Below the pieces are notes generated by a model. It was not told where the DNA came from. It was given only the letters and a program-made list of their open reading frames with translations, and did not search any database. Shown here piece by piece: positions 24,968-35,983 of a DNA stretch of 64,000 bases. The translations under genes were made by a program, and so were the position numbers. Each line of letters opens with the position of its first letter. The stretch's first letter is position 1. The stretch comes from Cercospora beticola. Taxonomy: Eukaryota > Ascomycota > Dothideomycetes > Mycosphaerellales > Mycosphaerellaceae. Where the stretch lies: contig NC_088937.1 in the NCBI RefSeq assembly GCF_033473495.1, positions 248,001 to 312,000 on the forward strand, given 5' to 3'.

Positions 24968-27475
24968 ATGGCCGCACTGCTTCTTCTCGTCTCTGTTTTG
25001 ATTTCACGTCTTGGAGCATGTCAGCAACAGCACAATTGGGCACAATACGTCAATCCATTCATTGGTGGCGAGGGCGTCATCCCAGGCCTCGCGTACGGCG
25101 GCGGCGATATTTTCGTTGGCGCTTCTCGCCCTTTCAGTCTTGCCAAGGTCGGAATCGACACTTACGAGCCCAATATCTCCTTTGCTTCCATCAATGGCGG
25201 CTGGACACCTCAAGGCATTGTTACGGGCATCAGTATGATGCATGTAAGCGGAACGGGTGGAGCGCCGAAGTACGGGATTATTTCGCAGATGCCATTGACA
25301 AGTCTAGAGGAAGATGTCAATTTGCTTGATAATACGACTTATTGGCAAAAGAGAGTCAACGGGAGTGAGAGCGCGAGTGTGGGATTTTACGGCACGACGT
25401 TGGAGAATGGAGTGAGACTGGAGGTTGCTAGTGGTAGGAGGAGTGGATTACTCCAATACGGATTCCCGAGAAACTTACAAGAGCAGCACGTTCTGGTTGA
25501 CGTCTCTCACTTGTTACCAGAGTTACAAGGAAGAAATACTGGACAATTCTACGCTGGAGGCTCATTTTCATTGGAAGATGGCGGGAGGCGGTATTTTGGT
25601 TGGGGATCCTACGGGGGAGGCTTCAGCAACAGTGCTCCAGCCACGACGTACTTTTGCGGTGAGTTCGATCAGACTCCGGCCCAGGCAAGGACTTTTCGAG
25701 GAAGGAACACGATGCCTGTCATGAGGCAGCATACATTAGCGAATGAGCCGATCCCTTATCCAACCTTTCGGAACAGGACGAAAGAGGAGTCGGGACCGCT
25801 GACGGATCGTGTTGGAGCGATCTTCTCGTGGTCCATAGAATCCTCCAATGTCATCAAGTCGAGGATTGGAATATCCTTCATGTCGGCGGAACAGGCTTGT
25901 TCGAACAAGGATGAAGAAATCGAGAGCTGGGAACTGCAGGATCTGGTCGACGAGGCTGTAGAAGAGTGGAATCGCGATGTGTTCAGCAGGATACAGGTTC
26001 CAGTGGATGAGTCTCAGAACCGGACGGATCTCGCTCTGTTATATTCGAACATGTACTTCGCCCATTTGATGCCATCTGATCGACGTGGCGAAAATCCTTT
26101 ATCGGAAGCAGAGGACCATTGGGATGATTTCTATACGGCTTGGTGAGTGGACCATTTTCTGAAGTGGTGAAAATGCCACCGCTAATGACAATTCCTGCAT
26201 GTTAGGGACATCTTTCGATGTACCACTTCACTGTACCATCTGATTCAACCCGAGAGGTATCAGAGTATGATACGTGCGCTGATCGATATCTGGAAGATTG
26301 AAGGATACTTGCCTGACGGTCGCAGTGGGGAGTACAACGGTCTGGTCCAGGGAGGGTCGAATGCCGACAACATACTTGCGGACGCATACGTGAAGAACTT
26401 GCCCGACATCAACTGGAAAGAAGCCTACCAGGCAATGGTCAAAGACGCCGAAGTGATGCCGTTCAACGATTTCTCATATCGAGCTCAGGATGCAAGTAAT
26501 GAACACGGCCGAGGAGCGCTCGACGACTGGCTGGAGCTAGGCTATGTCTCGGTCGATCATTACTCTCGCATGATATCGCGAACGATCGAGTACTCCCTCA
26601 ACGACTTCAGCCTCTCCCAAGTCGCCCGGGGCATCGCCCCCGACGATGTCACCAAATACCTCAACCGTAGCTCCAACTGGCAGAATATTTGGGCCCACAA
26701 TCTTACCCACAAATCATTCACCGGCTTTCCAGCCCCTCGTCTCTCGAACGGCCAATTCAACCTGACAGACTACAATCCCGCCAAGTGCGGCGACTGCTCC
26801 TGGAAAAGCCTCACATACGAAGCCACGCCATTTGAGTACGCTTTTACTGTTCCACAGGAAATGTCAACTCTCATCGAGTTCATGGGCGGGCCCTCAGAAT
26901 TCGAACGCCGCCTAGAATATATCTTCGATCCCACCAGTGGAGAAGAAGACCTGGGAGCGAACGGAGCCGGCATTACGACGATCATGAATATCGGGAATGA
27001 GCCTGATTTTGCTACGCCATATGAATTCCACTATATCAACAAACAAACCAAGTCAGTGAGATACTCCCGTGAACTCGGAGATCAATACTTCAAGAACGCC
27101 ACTTATGGAATCCCGGGCAACTCCGATGCAGGTGCGATCAATAGCTGGATGATTTGGCTTATGATTGGAATGTACCCTGTGGTCACGCAGCCGGTGTATC
27201 TGATTGGGAGTCCTTGGTTCAGCGATATCAATATTACTGTGAATGTTGACAAGACATTGAGGGTGAAAGCGGAGACTTTGGACAACGCAGAGAGATATTT
27301 CGTGAAGAAGGTGAAGATCAATGGGCAAGAATGGGAGAAGAACTGGTTTAAGCATGACGATTTGATGGTTGAGGGAGGTGTGATTGAGTTTGAGATGGGG
27401 AGTGAAATGGTGGAGTGGGAGAAAGGTGTGGTACCGCCTAGCCCAGGGCATGTTGAGAGGGAGAGGGTGAAGTAG
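24968..27475 (+). CDS. Secreted glycoside hydrolase family 92 alpha-mannosidase
   Basis: Predicted exo-acting alpha-1,2-type mannosidase that trims mannose from N- or O-glycans outside the cell. Two exons (24,968-26,142 and 26,206-27,475) are joined across a 63 bp GTGAGT...TTAG intron, giving 814 residues, a usual GH92 length. The chosen ATG gives a clear signal peptide (MAALLLLVSVLISRLGACQ); a longer upstream frame lacks one. Mature start NWAQYVNPFIGG and HVSGTGGAPKYG are typical N-terminal GH92 motifs. The catalytic half has GNEPDFATPYEFHY and GNSDAGAINSWMIWLMIGMY. The second motif reads GNSD where relatives usually carry a more acidic GNDD or GDED, so activity could differ. It is the first gene right of the RIP island. 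The family call is firm, the exact linkage is not. Confidence 0.9.
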
Positions 27476-28395
27476 GCAGAACTTTGTGAGCACGTCATCT
27501 CGATCGAGAGGGCTCCTGGATGCTCACACACAGGCTATAGACTCCAAGTGCTGGCCGCAGAATTGTTATCCACTCAAGCCACTACTACTCGTATTCCACG
27601 TTGTCCTTGGCATGCCTATGTTCTGGGCTTGCGCTACGTCTGAGCATATGCCAAGGTCCGCGGGCCCCAGCTCTCGGCATGGCTTACCATTGCTGCTCAG
27701 ACTATATTAGAGCTAGTATAGCAAGTCGGCCCAACGAGTCAAGCGCCAACTCGACAGTGCACGTGGGGTTCGGACCATACTCCTATTGCCACAAGCCGGC
27801 CTAGGCATGAACGTAGAAGGTGTCGCTTATGAGCTATGTACATTCCACGTATGAGCTGTAACTATTCGAAACTCAAAAGCAGAGGTCAAAGATCTACGCA
27901 GAGACCCAAGGCTCGGTCTTAGCATTCACGAGAAACTATCGAAAGTCAGAATGTGGCTACTGGCAGACCCTTAGGGCATGGGACTTTGTATCTTCTATCC
28001 TGTGATGCTGATTCGTGCTTGACACACGTGGCATCCCCGTGGCCGCGGATGTACTCGACCTTGGCAGAAGACTTCGTGCGCAAAACATGAAATGTTATAG
28101 GCTGGCGATGGTATAGTGTCCTGGATGCCCGAAAGAATCAAGAGCCATGGCAGCATGAGCTCGGGCTATGTATCTTGGGTAGCGATAGGATGTAGCAATG
28201 AGACTGTTGATCTGTCCATGGCAGCAACAATTCGAGGAATTTGCAGTGCGCCTTCCAGGTAGCGAGAGTGATGGGCACAAATTTGTGCAGCGTTGTCCGC
28301 GGACATATAAGTGCACTGATTTCAATCGTTCGAAATAAGTCACCGCGAGTTCATCAGTCGGAAGCAACAACAACGCTTCTTCACAACGTATCACC
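27476..28395. other. Intergenic, GH92 3' end to subtilase start
   Basis: No reading frame with gene-like features, no repeats of the left island and no RIP signature. It should hold the GH92 terminator and the promoter of the downstream protease. A TATA-like ACATATAAGTG lies about 85 bp before the protease ATG. Confidence 0.5.
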
Positions 28396-29896
28396 ATGCG
28401 CTTCTTTGCCCTTCTGCTCGCCACTGGCACGGCAGTGCTTGCTGCTCCAAGTGTACAAACCCGTCAAGCAGACGAAGTTGTTCCGGACCGCTGGATCGTT
28501 CAGGTACGAGGCACTTCCGACATAGAGAGTGTGCTCGCAGCAGCCACGGATCTCCTTCGATTGAGACGGCCTCTGGAGGCCGACTTGCAATATGATATCA
28601 ACCAGGACTACAAGGGCTTTGTCATCGAGGCCAACGAATCCATGGTCCGAGTTCTGGCCACTCTACCCGACGTTCTGGCGTATGAACCTGATGTCTGGAT
28701 GACGGGTGCAGATGGCGCTCCTGCTGAAGATTCTTGGAAGAGACAAGCCGCATCAGGAGAATGGGCCGCAGAACCTACCGGAACATGGGGCACCCAGTCC
28801 TCACAGTCCCCAGCTGGTCTGAGTAGCGCAGAAGGTGGCTTTCAGGCTACAGCGCAGCAGAATGTGTTCACACAGTCCGGAGCTGAATGGCATCTTGCTC
28901 GTCTGTCCAATCGCCCACCAGGTAGTACAGACTACTCTTTCCATGCATCCGCTGGACAGGGCTCAGTCGTGTATGTCATGGATTCGGTATGTGATCCCCG
29001 AACAGAAGTGCACAACTGTTGCTGATGCGTCCTGTGCCAGGGAATTGAGATTCGGCAACCTGATTTCGGAGGCCGAGCTTTTCATGGTGCAAATTTTGTG
29101 CCAGGTGAACCCATCTGGGATGAATTTGGTCACGGAACACATGTGGCAGGTGAGCTCATAGCCAGTAAGGACGTCAAGCTGCTCCAGTTGAGCTGATTGC
29201 TTACAGGTACCGTCATGTCCGGTCAGTTCGGTGTCGCAAAGCTGGCAGAAGCTGTCAATATCAAGGTCTTGAACAGAAACAACCAAGGCCAGCTTTCGTG
29301 GTTCTTAGCTGGAGTCAACTGGGCTTATCGCGACATGTTCCGCACTGGTCTCTTTGGCCTTTCTATTCTCAATCTTTCCCTTGGTAAGCGAACATTGTTC
29401 CCGCCCTCTCAATCCGCGCTGACTAAGCCCAGGTGGTCGCTCCAACGCACAGTTCAACGCTGCCGTGAACGCAGCGGGCAGAGATGGTCTTATAATTGTG
29501 GCAGCAGCAGGAAACGACAACATCGACGCAAGACAGATCTCGCCAGCGAACGCCGCAGAAGTCTGTACAGTAGGCGCTACCAACATCAACGACGACCGAT
29601 ATCTCTCTCAAGGAGGTGGATCGAATTTTGGTCCTGCATTGAACGTGTTTGCACCGGGCGAGAACATCACATCGTACCTCCATACTGGGCCCGGGGTGGC
29701 AGTTCCGTGGACGGGCACGAGTTTTGCTGCCCCTGCGGTGTCCGGACTTGCGGCATACTTGGCTGTGCTTGTGAATGGACAATTTGACTCCAGACGCATG
29801 TGCGAGTTTATCATGGAGTTGGCTACACCTGGTATCGTTGGGCGACCGGGAGCGGGCTCGCCAAATTTGATGGCTAATAATGGTATCTTTGGCTGA
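28396..29896 (+). CDS. Secreted subtilisin-like serine protease (S8, proteinase K type)
   Basis: Extracellular endopeptidase. Four exons (28,396-28,986; 29,041-29,149; 29,207-29,383; 29,433-29,896) with 49-57 bp introns give 446 residues. The signal peptide MRFFALLLATGTAVLAAP is followed by an inhibitor-I9-like propeptide (RWIVQVRGTSDIES, ending near YEPDVWM). A Ser/Gln/Ala-rich linker, about residues 110-160, precedes the peptidase domain. The catalytic triad is complete across exons: Asp196 in MDSGIE, His228 in EFGHGTHVAG, Ser389 in GTSFAAP. The oxyanion Asn is in AAAGNDN. Only the first exon ends in a frame with an apparent stop, which splicing removes. A second, intronless subtilase lies at 35,984. 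A role in nutrition or host-protein breakdown is inferred. Confidence 0.92.
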
Positions 29897-30491
29897 GGTA
29901 CTATAGCACTGCCTGGAAAGCAAGAGAATCTCGATGACGGAAGGAGAACGTGAAGTATGATATATCGTGTTGCTGTTAGGCACATCGAAAGGTCTCGATC
30001 ATTTCTTCACCTTCTCGATTTCAACCCTTTCGAGATACCTTGCTCTGGGTCGTGTCTGGTCTGGGCCGGTATCTCGCGTACTGGACGTCGCACGTCTTTT
30101 GAGGTGTCGATACAAAGCATTGCTCGATCCCTTGTTCACTGCAGATGGACATACACTTTGGAAATGAGCGAGAGCAGATGCGAGCTCCTGCCGAGTGGCG
30201 GCCCCAATGGTTGCGCAGACAAAGAACGCCGGTCACTTGATTGATTCAATGGGGCTCATTATTGTTCAGCTACCTTGTTGCTGTGCATTATCCATGGGCT
30301 TCCTGAACCATCAGACATATTGTATACCTGCACGTCGCCGCGATCCATTGTTGTCAACCAGAAGAAGCTGACAGGCAGCTCTATGGACTGAAGCTTGAGT
30401 TGAATGATACTCCCAAGTGATAAATCTTCTGTCAGGGCTTAGCGATGGCTGTCACTGGAGATACGTTCGGCACAGCTCACAATTGGGTATC
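29897..30491. other. Intergenic, convergent 3' ends
   Basis: Lies between the subtilase and the minus-strand Cys-rich peptide, both pointing into it. No supported coding frame or repeat. Confidence 0.5.
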
Positions 30492-30753
30492 TCAACAAGT
30501 ACTCTCAGGAGGCTCGCTGCAAACATTGGTCCTCAAGTTGCAGTTTCCACATCGTTGCGCGAAGCAGTCTGTGTCCATGAAGCAGCCCACGGAAGAGCAG
30601 GTATTGCACTGAGTTGCATTAGTTCTTGCGATGCAGTGACCAATTGAGGGCTCTGACCTGACGAGTGAGCAGCTGCGGGTGTGCTTCGACCGAGCATATC
30701 AGGGCAATGATAGCCACTGCGATGGAAAGAGGTAGCATGGTTGGCAATCTCAT
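30492..30753 (-). CDS. Small secreted cysteine-rich protein, 70 aa, 8 Cys
   Basis: Two exons on the minus strand: 30,753-30,658 (32 codons) and 30,608-30,492 (38 codons plus stop). The 49 bp intron begins GTCAGA and ends CTAATGCAACTCAG, with a good CTAAT branch site 15 bp or so before the AG. Exon 1 is a textbook signal peptide (MRLPTMLPLSIAVAIIALI, then CSVEAHPQ), followed by LLTRQ, a possible processing site. Exon 2 begins CNTCSSVGCFMDTDCFAQRC and ends VCSEPPESTC. All 8 cysteines are in the 38-residue mature part (CxxC, then spacing to two more pairs), so a compact disulfide fold is likely. Without splicing the gene looks like a meaningless 66-residue frame. No family is recognised. Secreted effector or antimicrobial-type peptide is inference from size, signal and Cys content only. 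Confidence 0.72.
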
Positions 30754-31693
30754 CTTGTTGGTAGTATGATCGAATTGCGTAGAAAGAGAGGCTGTGGGGG
30801 TTTGTCTTCTTGCGTTCACGACACTTCCTTAAATGTTGCCTTCAACGGTGTCGCTCATAGACTTTGAGACTCCACTTCAATGCCGTGTGTGCACAGTGAT
30901 CCGAAGCTCTGCCATCATGGTGTATGCTGTGCCGCACGCGTGCGATACGTACGGAGAGACCCCCGAGCTGAACGCTTCGAGGCTGCAGTGCGGCGTACCC
31001 TGTGGACAGTGGGTCTATTGGTCTCGGCGTCCGCATCCGGTATCTTGCTTGGCGAAGACTTCATGTACACACCGGTCAGGTCATGTGTACTGCATAAACA
31101 GCACTTACATCTGACTTGCGGATCAGGTACCCCTGGAGTTCGCCGATCATGCCGTCAACCAACCGCCAAGATGCAATACAATGTGAACATCACTGGGGCT
31201 CGAAGCCTTGGTTCCGAGAAGTCTTCTTGGCGATACTGTGCCGCAACAGATTCACAACGCAAGAGGAGACATTGGCCCGAGTCGGCCCATGGAACGCCGC
31301 ATTCTCCAGAATTTGGTGGATGCGATCAGAATCGTCGGCGGTTTTCTCACAGCGGACATCCATGTAGACGTTACATCGCCTGGGTGGTTTGAGGATCGAA
31401 TGTGATGATTCCTTTGCAGACGCCGACAGAGCCTGCCCACATGATCTAGTAGCGTTGTCTCGTAGCCATGATGAGTCTCCATATTCGTGCTTTGCATGAC
31501 GTTCCATTGAACTCACGATCTGCGTCAGTCAAAGCATTGTCGCTCCCGTGATTCACAGGACGGATGAATGTTGCTGATGGCGCAGCATGAGGACATAAAT
31601 ACGCCCCGAATGAGCCTGCCTCAGCTTTGAAAGACACCACATTCCGACACATAGCCACCTCTCCATCGAAAACACCCACTCCATACTCAGAAA
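30754..31693. other. Intergenic with no supported gene
   Basis: Several short frames overlap on both strands, but none has a signal, domain or convincing splice structure. Two plus-strand frames at 31,116-31,405 look faintly protein-like but are out of register (see rejected items). The last 300 bp should contain the promoter of the secreted protein at 31,694. Confidence 0.4.
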
Positions 31694-32455
31694 ATGGCTC
31701 TCTCTTCGAACATTGTTGTCACAGCACTGGCAATCTGGTCGCTATGCTGCACCTCAGCACGGGGCTGGAATGTGACATCCAACCATCCAGAGTTTCTCAC
31801 TGACGACCTGGAATCTCAAGTCCTTCGTCTCGTCTCGGACACCACATCCCTCTCTCTGGATGGCACGGGTGCACAAATCGATGCAATTCACTTCGGAACG
31901 CTGGAAGATGCTTGGGCCGCCAACTTGCTCGGCTCCAAACTCGAGAGACTCTCCGATTCTCTCTCCGCGTCCGGACTCATCAACGACATCATCGGTAGAC
32001 AAGTACAGACTGCTTGCGGACAACCAAATTGCGATACGCCGCAGTCAGCGCAGGATCAGATTGCCAGCTTGGAGGTCAATCGCCGAACCATCATCGCGGC
32101 CTGTGGAGCAATCAATTGGGCCGGAATCCCTACTGGAATCACACTTGCGAGTATTGTGGTGTCTGGCCTTCTCTGCAATGGCGGCATTAGGTGCCAGATC
32201 GTCATCGGCATCGCGCTGAGTGCGGGTCAGACCGGCTTGGTGTCGTTGACTCAAAGCAAATGCGAGGGATTGTTGCAAGAAACCGCGGAGCGATGCGAGG
32301 GATATGGAGGCAGCGCTACATGCCAGATCCTGGACGGTAGCGACCGGTCCACAATTGGACACTCGAAGTCGGTCTCAACTGAATTTGTCGACGCACTTGG
32401 GCCTTGCCGTGAGAATGCAGACGCCGAGTGTGCATCTGTCGAGATTGATGCTTGA
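31694..32455 (+). CDS. Secreted hypothetical protein, 253 aa
   Basis: Single-exon gene. The ATG is in good context (AAAATGG) and gives a signal peptide MALSSNIVVTALAIWSLCC ending near TSARG. The mature part has two sections: an acidic, Ser/Leu-rich helix-forming N-terminal half (about 30-115) and a C-terminal half with 9-10 Cys and a strongly hydrophobic segment INWAGIPTGITLASIVVSGL (about residues 140-160), followed by a second one around CQIVIGIALSAGQTGL. Glycine-rich hydrophobic hairpins of this kind occur in fungal secreted toxin-like and pore-forming proteins, but I recognise no family. Secretion is well supported, function unknown. Confidence 0.75.
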   Translation: MALSSNIVVTALAIWSLCCTSARGWNVTSNHPEFLTDDLESQVLRLVSDTTSLSLDGTGAQIDAIHFGTLEDAWAANLLGSKLERLSDSLSASGLINDIIGRQVQTACGQPNCDTPQSAQDQIASLEVNRRTIIAACGAINWAGIPTGITLASIVVSGLLCNGGIRCQIVIGIALSAGQTGLVSLTQSKCEGLLQETAERCEGYGGSATCQILDGSDRSTIGHSKSVSTEFVDALGPCRENADAECASVEIDA

Positions 32456-32900
32456 ACGACGGATGTCGCTAGGGAACGAAGGAGCTTTGCGAAGTTGCAT
32501 CTAAGTTTGATGATCGGTGACATCGTTGATGGAAGTAGGTTAAGGATTTTCGACATGTTGAGCATGTAATACAAAGTAAATGGCAGTAGTATCTGGTACT
32601 TCAGGCGTGTAACATGTGACGATCGCCAGAATGTAAACTGTTTCTGATGCGATGGATGCTCATCTGAGAGTCGCACCCATCATAGCGAAGGCTGTGTAGA
32701 AAGCAGTAATCTAAAAGATAGCTTCTTTGGCAAAAGCAATCGCCGAAAACCACCTCTTCTCCGCAAATCACCGCCTCGGCACTTTGGCCTGGCGCAGAGC
32801 AACGCAGCGTTACAGTGAGCTGTCCAAGACACGACTGTGTGTACTTCCTGCCATGGATGTTGGGTCACTGGCGACATCAACGTAGACACCTGCCTGGAGT
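32456..32900. other. Intergenic, convergent 3' ends
   Basis: Lies between the secreted protein and the minus-strand membrane protein. No gene or repeat is seen; both 3' UTRs should be here. Confidence 0.5.
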
Positions 32901-34004
32901 TTACCCCATGCGCTGTAAGCTCGGAGTCCCGAACTTGGATGGAACCAAAACGCAGACGAGGCCAGCGAGGAGCAGAAGACTTGTCGCCGGGACGAGCTGA
33001 GCCCAATACGAATTGCTTCTTCCATGAATCTTTCGCCAGAGACATATTTCAATAGCGAAACTCAAGAAGAGGATGGCCAAGAATTGGGAGCCATTCAATG
33101 CACCTTCCTGCTTCGATGCCTTTGCAGCGGCGGCTCTTGCCATATCTGAGTACTCGAAAAGCCATGCCGGAAGCAGGAACAGTGATTCAACGACGCCGAG
33201 GAATATATGACCCAATGCTCCCAGTGGCGACATTGGTCTTTTGCAGAACAGCACTGCGAAAGTGCCAAGAATTGCGTTGCTTGTGGCAAAGTATAACCAA
33301 CAGCGGAGGTCCATACTGAGCCCTACAGCCAGACACCATAGGAGTGCGTTCGCGAGAAATACGAATGCAAGGCTCACCGTAATCTGAGCATGCAGAGTCA
33401 GATTCTCGTGGTCCGCAAGTGGTGGCTGTTGAGCGGAGCTTGCGGTAAGATCGGGTTCCGCAGGTTCGGATTCTCGAGTGAAGCGAAATTTGCCACATAT
33501 CCAGCATATCACGGCATTGGCGACACATGCTTTGACCCAAATGCCATTTTCTGGCGAGAGGAACATTGCGAGCGTTGCGATTGCGGCGGCGGTATTCAGT
33601 AACAAGACACTGCGTCCAGCCAAATCTCTTGCGAAGCGCAAAGAGGAGGTCGCGGGGGCTTGGTCCTCCTTCCTATCGGCGTTGTAGGATGCTGGAGGCT
33701 CCGGTACGCGAGGCCATGATTCAAGGACCTGTGGGACAATGCGCTCGACGGTGCTGTACAAACAGTCCAGAGGCGCCAGATTCTGCCATTGTGGTCCCGC
33801 GTAGAATCCCGTGTCGATCGCTGCATTTACGCCCACGGTGAAGAAGCAGAAAAAAGCTGAGACTGCGTTCCAATTCAACATTCCGCAAATCTGCAAGATG
33901 GTTCTGGCGGCTGTGAGGGTGAGAAGTATCGAGATCTCGGAGTGCAACGAATTGTTGAGTGTCATTGAATCTGAGGAACGACCAGGGATATCGGCGACGT
34001 GCAT
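32901..34004 (-). CDS. Multipass membrane protein of unknown function, 367 aa
   Basis: Single-exon frame. Two start codons are possible, 34,004 or the in-frame ATG at 33,965 (MTLNNSLHSE). Hydrophobic segments likely to span the membrane appear around residues 25-45, 48-66, 133-155, 158-174, 208-232, 238-258, 266-290, 310-326 and 338-358. A hydrophilic loop at about 85-130 is rich in Pro, Glu and Arg (RVPEPPASYNADRKEDQAP), with another around 180-200. The layout resembles fungal orphan integral membrane proteins of plant-associated species. No transporter signature is recognised. Codon use looks like its neighbours. Confidence 0.6.
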   Translation of the reverse strand: MHVADIPGRSSDSMTLNNSLHSEISILLTLTAARTILQICGMLNWNAVSAFFCFFTVGVNAAIDTGFYAGPQWQNLAPLDCLYSTVERIVPQVLESWPRVPEPPASYNADRKEDQAPATSSLRFARDLAGRSVLLLNTAAAIATLAMFLSPENGIWVKACVANAVICWICGKFRFTRESEPAEPDLTASSAQQPPLADHENLTLHAQITVSLAFVFLANALLWCLAVGLSMDLRCWLYFATSNAILGTFAVLFCKRPMSPLGALGHIFLGVVESLFLLPAWLFEYSDMARAAAAKASKQEGALNGSQFLAILFLSFAIEICLWRKIHGRSNSYWAQLVPATSLLLLAGLVCVLVPSKFGTPSLQRMG

Positions 34005-35983
34005 CGCCGGGCTACGGCACAGTTGCTGGGCATCGTCATTCTGGGTCTTTCATATCCTGTGGCACAGCACTGGACCAGTGACTCTCCATAATTTCCTGGA
34101 AAACGCACTCCGCACCACAAGCGTCGGAGAGCAATGATTGTGTCAGATTAAGACAAGTGTACAGTATTCCCCTGCCCAGATGAAAAGGATGGTTTGATGC
34201 CGCTCGTTGCGGTAGGCGGAGTGCCGGTGAAGTGGAAGACTGGCAATGGTGGTATGTTGTGACAGAGTCGTCGGCCCGCCGCCAAGACCTCGGGCCGTGC
34301 CTCAACCGGCGCCTTTGTTGTTCCTCCTCCTGCTCCTCCACCACCACCACCTCCTCCTCCTCCTGCTCCTCCACCACCACCACCTCCTCCTCCTCCTGCT
34401 CCTCCGTCATCTCAATCTGATTGGAATGAAGGGATTCAATCCTACGCCGATGCCATCCACCGTGACATCTAGACGTCGCTGCCATTGGGCCTCATATTCC
34501 AAAGGTGATCGGCAGCGATGGCATTGTCTTGTCGGCTCCTATCATTTTTATGAGATCCAGGCTCACAGGCTATAGTCTCCCCACGGGAGGTTGTCCACAG
34601 CGATGATCAGATCCTGAGATCACTGCTCATAGTGCGCAGTCTAAGTGATAGGCGCCTTGGCGGCAGGGCGTACGAATTGATAAGGGTGGGACAGGTGATT
34701 GAGCGAGTTGAACGGATCAGATTGTCAGCGCGGAGGGAGACCGCATTCACGCTTGACATCGACCCAAGACGGCCGCCGGTCGTTTATTATGTGTTTCCCG
34801 TTATAGGAAATACAGTCAGCCTTGCCAGCGAGCTTACTTCATTTTTCGCAACGGTCCTGTACCTGCGAGTCGCGAAAACCATGACAGAGACTCAAGGCTA
34901 ACACTTTAGACGGGCATACACTGAGCAGCAAGACCGCTGGTAATAGGCCCTAAGAACATGCCGGCTTTATTGACACTCTCCGAATTGACATTTGCGAGAG
35001 AGGAACGTTTAGTTCAGCGAAAGGGACGACTTCCACGAAGACACGACGGCTGCGATGGATGCGAAAACCCTCTGGGCCACCGTTATACACCTCCTCCCCA
35101 TGCAACATGATGCATTATTGTCTCCGACGCACCGGGCCTCATGAAGCGTGTCCGAGGAGAGCTCGAGAGCATTGACTACATTGCTGGAGACTGGGATAAG
35201 ATCGCGAAGTTGCAGAAACCATGCGCCCGCGAACCAATACTGTGACATTGTTTCTCGTCCCACGCAAAAGTGGTAGTCAACGAATAGCAACAGCTTTGGC
35301 CAGATCGCTTCCTCGGGTATCCTCATGATATACACAGTGGTCCTGCCTCGCGTCGAGCCTGGACAATTGCATACTGGGAGGCGCTCATCAAAGATTTCGT
35401 GCAGCTTCGCTGTTAGCAAAATGTTGAGAAATATGGTAGGTTGTACGTTACCGTTTGGTCATGTGAAATTGACTACAATATACGTAAAAGGGTCACTCTA
35501 CAACGAGAAACCAACTTTGTCGAACAGACCTGGCATCACATATACTCTGGAAGCATACTGGAGACATACTTGCTTCATCTTGCGACTCTAGCCAATCGAA
35601 ATTGCTTCGTGTGCGAAGGTGCTGATCACCTTGCATATTCCACAACGGCCTAACAAGACTAGTCGAGGTCACAATATACTTGCGACAGCACTGTGCTAGC
35701 ACTGAAGATGTCTAGCAGCTGACGTACCTCGTATTTCAAGACTTTTGATCTGCATCGCCAGACTTGACCTTCTATTTTGCACCTAGCTTGATGCGCCAAG
35801 TCGCTCGCCATCTGTAACCGAAGCCGTTCTTGATACCAGGCCTTGGCACGATGTAACCTTCCACACAGAAGATCACGTCTTGGGAACGACGATCACCGCT
35901 GCTATAAGTAGACGCTTCTCACGTTGCACAAATCTGCACGAGCGCTGCATCGGGCACCATATTCTTTCCGAGGTACTTTCAAC
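34005..35983. other. Long intergenic region with a low-complexity repeat
   Basis: No gene is supported. The only structure is the trinucleotide minisatellite at 34,322-34,406. A minus-strand frame at 35,009-35,419 and a plus one at 34,632-34,901 lack domains, signals or splice partners. The last 150 bp hold the promoter of the intronless subtilase, with TATAAGTAG about 85 bp upstream of its ATG. Confidence 0.45.
34322..34406. repeat. CCT/CAC trinucleotide minisatellite, about 33-36 bp unit
   Basis: Runs of CTC/TCC, one GCTCCTCC step and a CCACCACCACCAC block are repeated as a unit more than twice (CTCCTCCTGCTCCTCCACCA and on). On the minus strand it would read Glu and Val runs. Slippage-prone, no function assigned. 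Confidence 0.85.

Noticed and set aside
31116..31405. Two overlapping plus-strand frames that faintly resemble a fungal F-box-type protein (RFTTQEETLARVGPWNAAF, then VDAIRIVGGFLTADIHVDV)
   Set aside because: They are in different registers with no credible intron between them and no start region. It could be a decayed gene fragment, but evidence is too thin to list.
34036..34485. Minus-strand frame of 149 codons with Glu/Val runs
   Set aside because: Its coding look comes from the trinucleotide minisatellite; flanking parts have no protein-like features.
35009..35419. Minus-strand frame of 136 codons
   Set aside because: No domain, signal peptide or splice partner. Likely chance in GC-balanced sequence.
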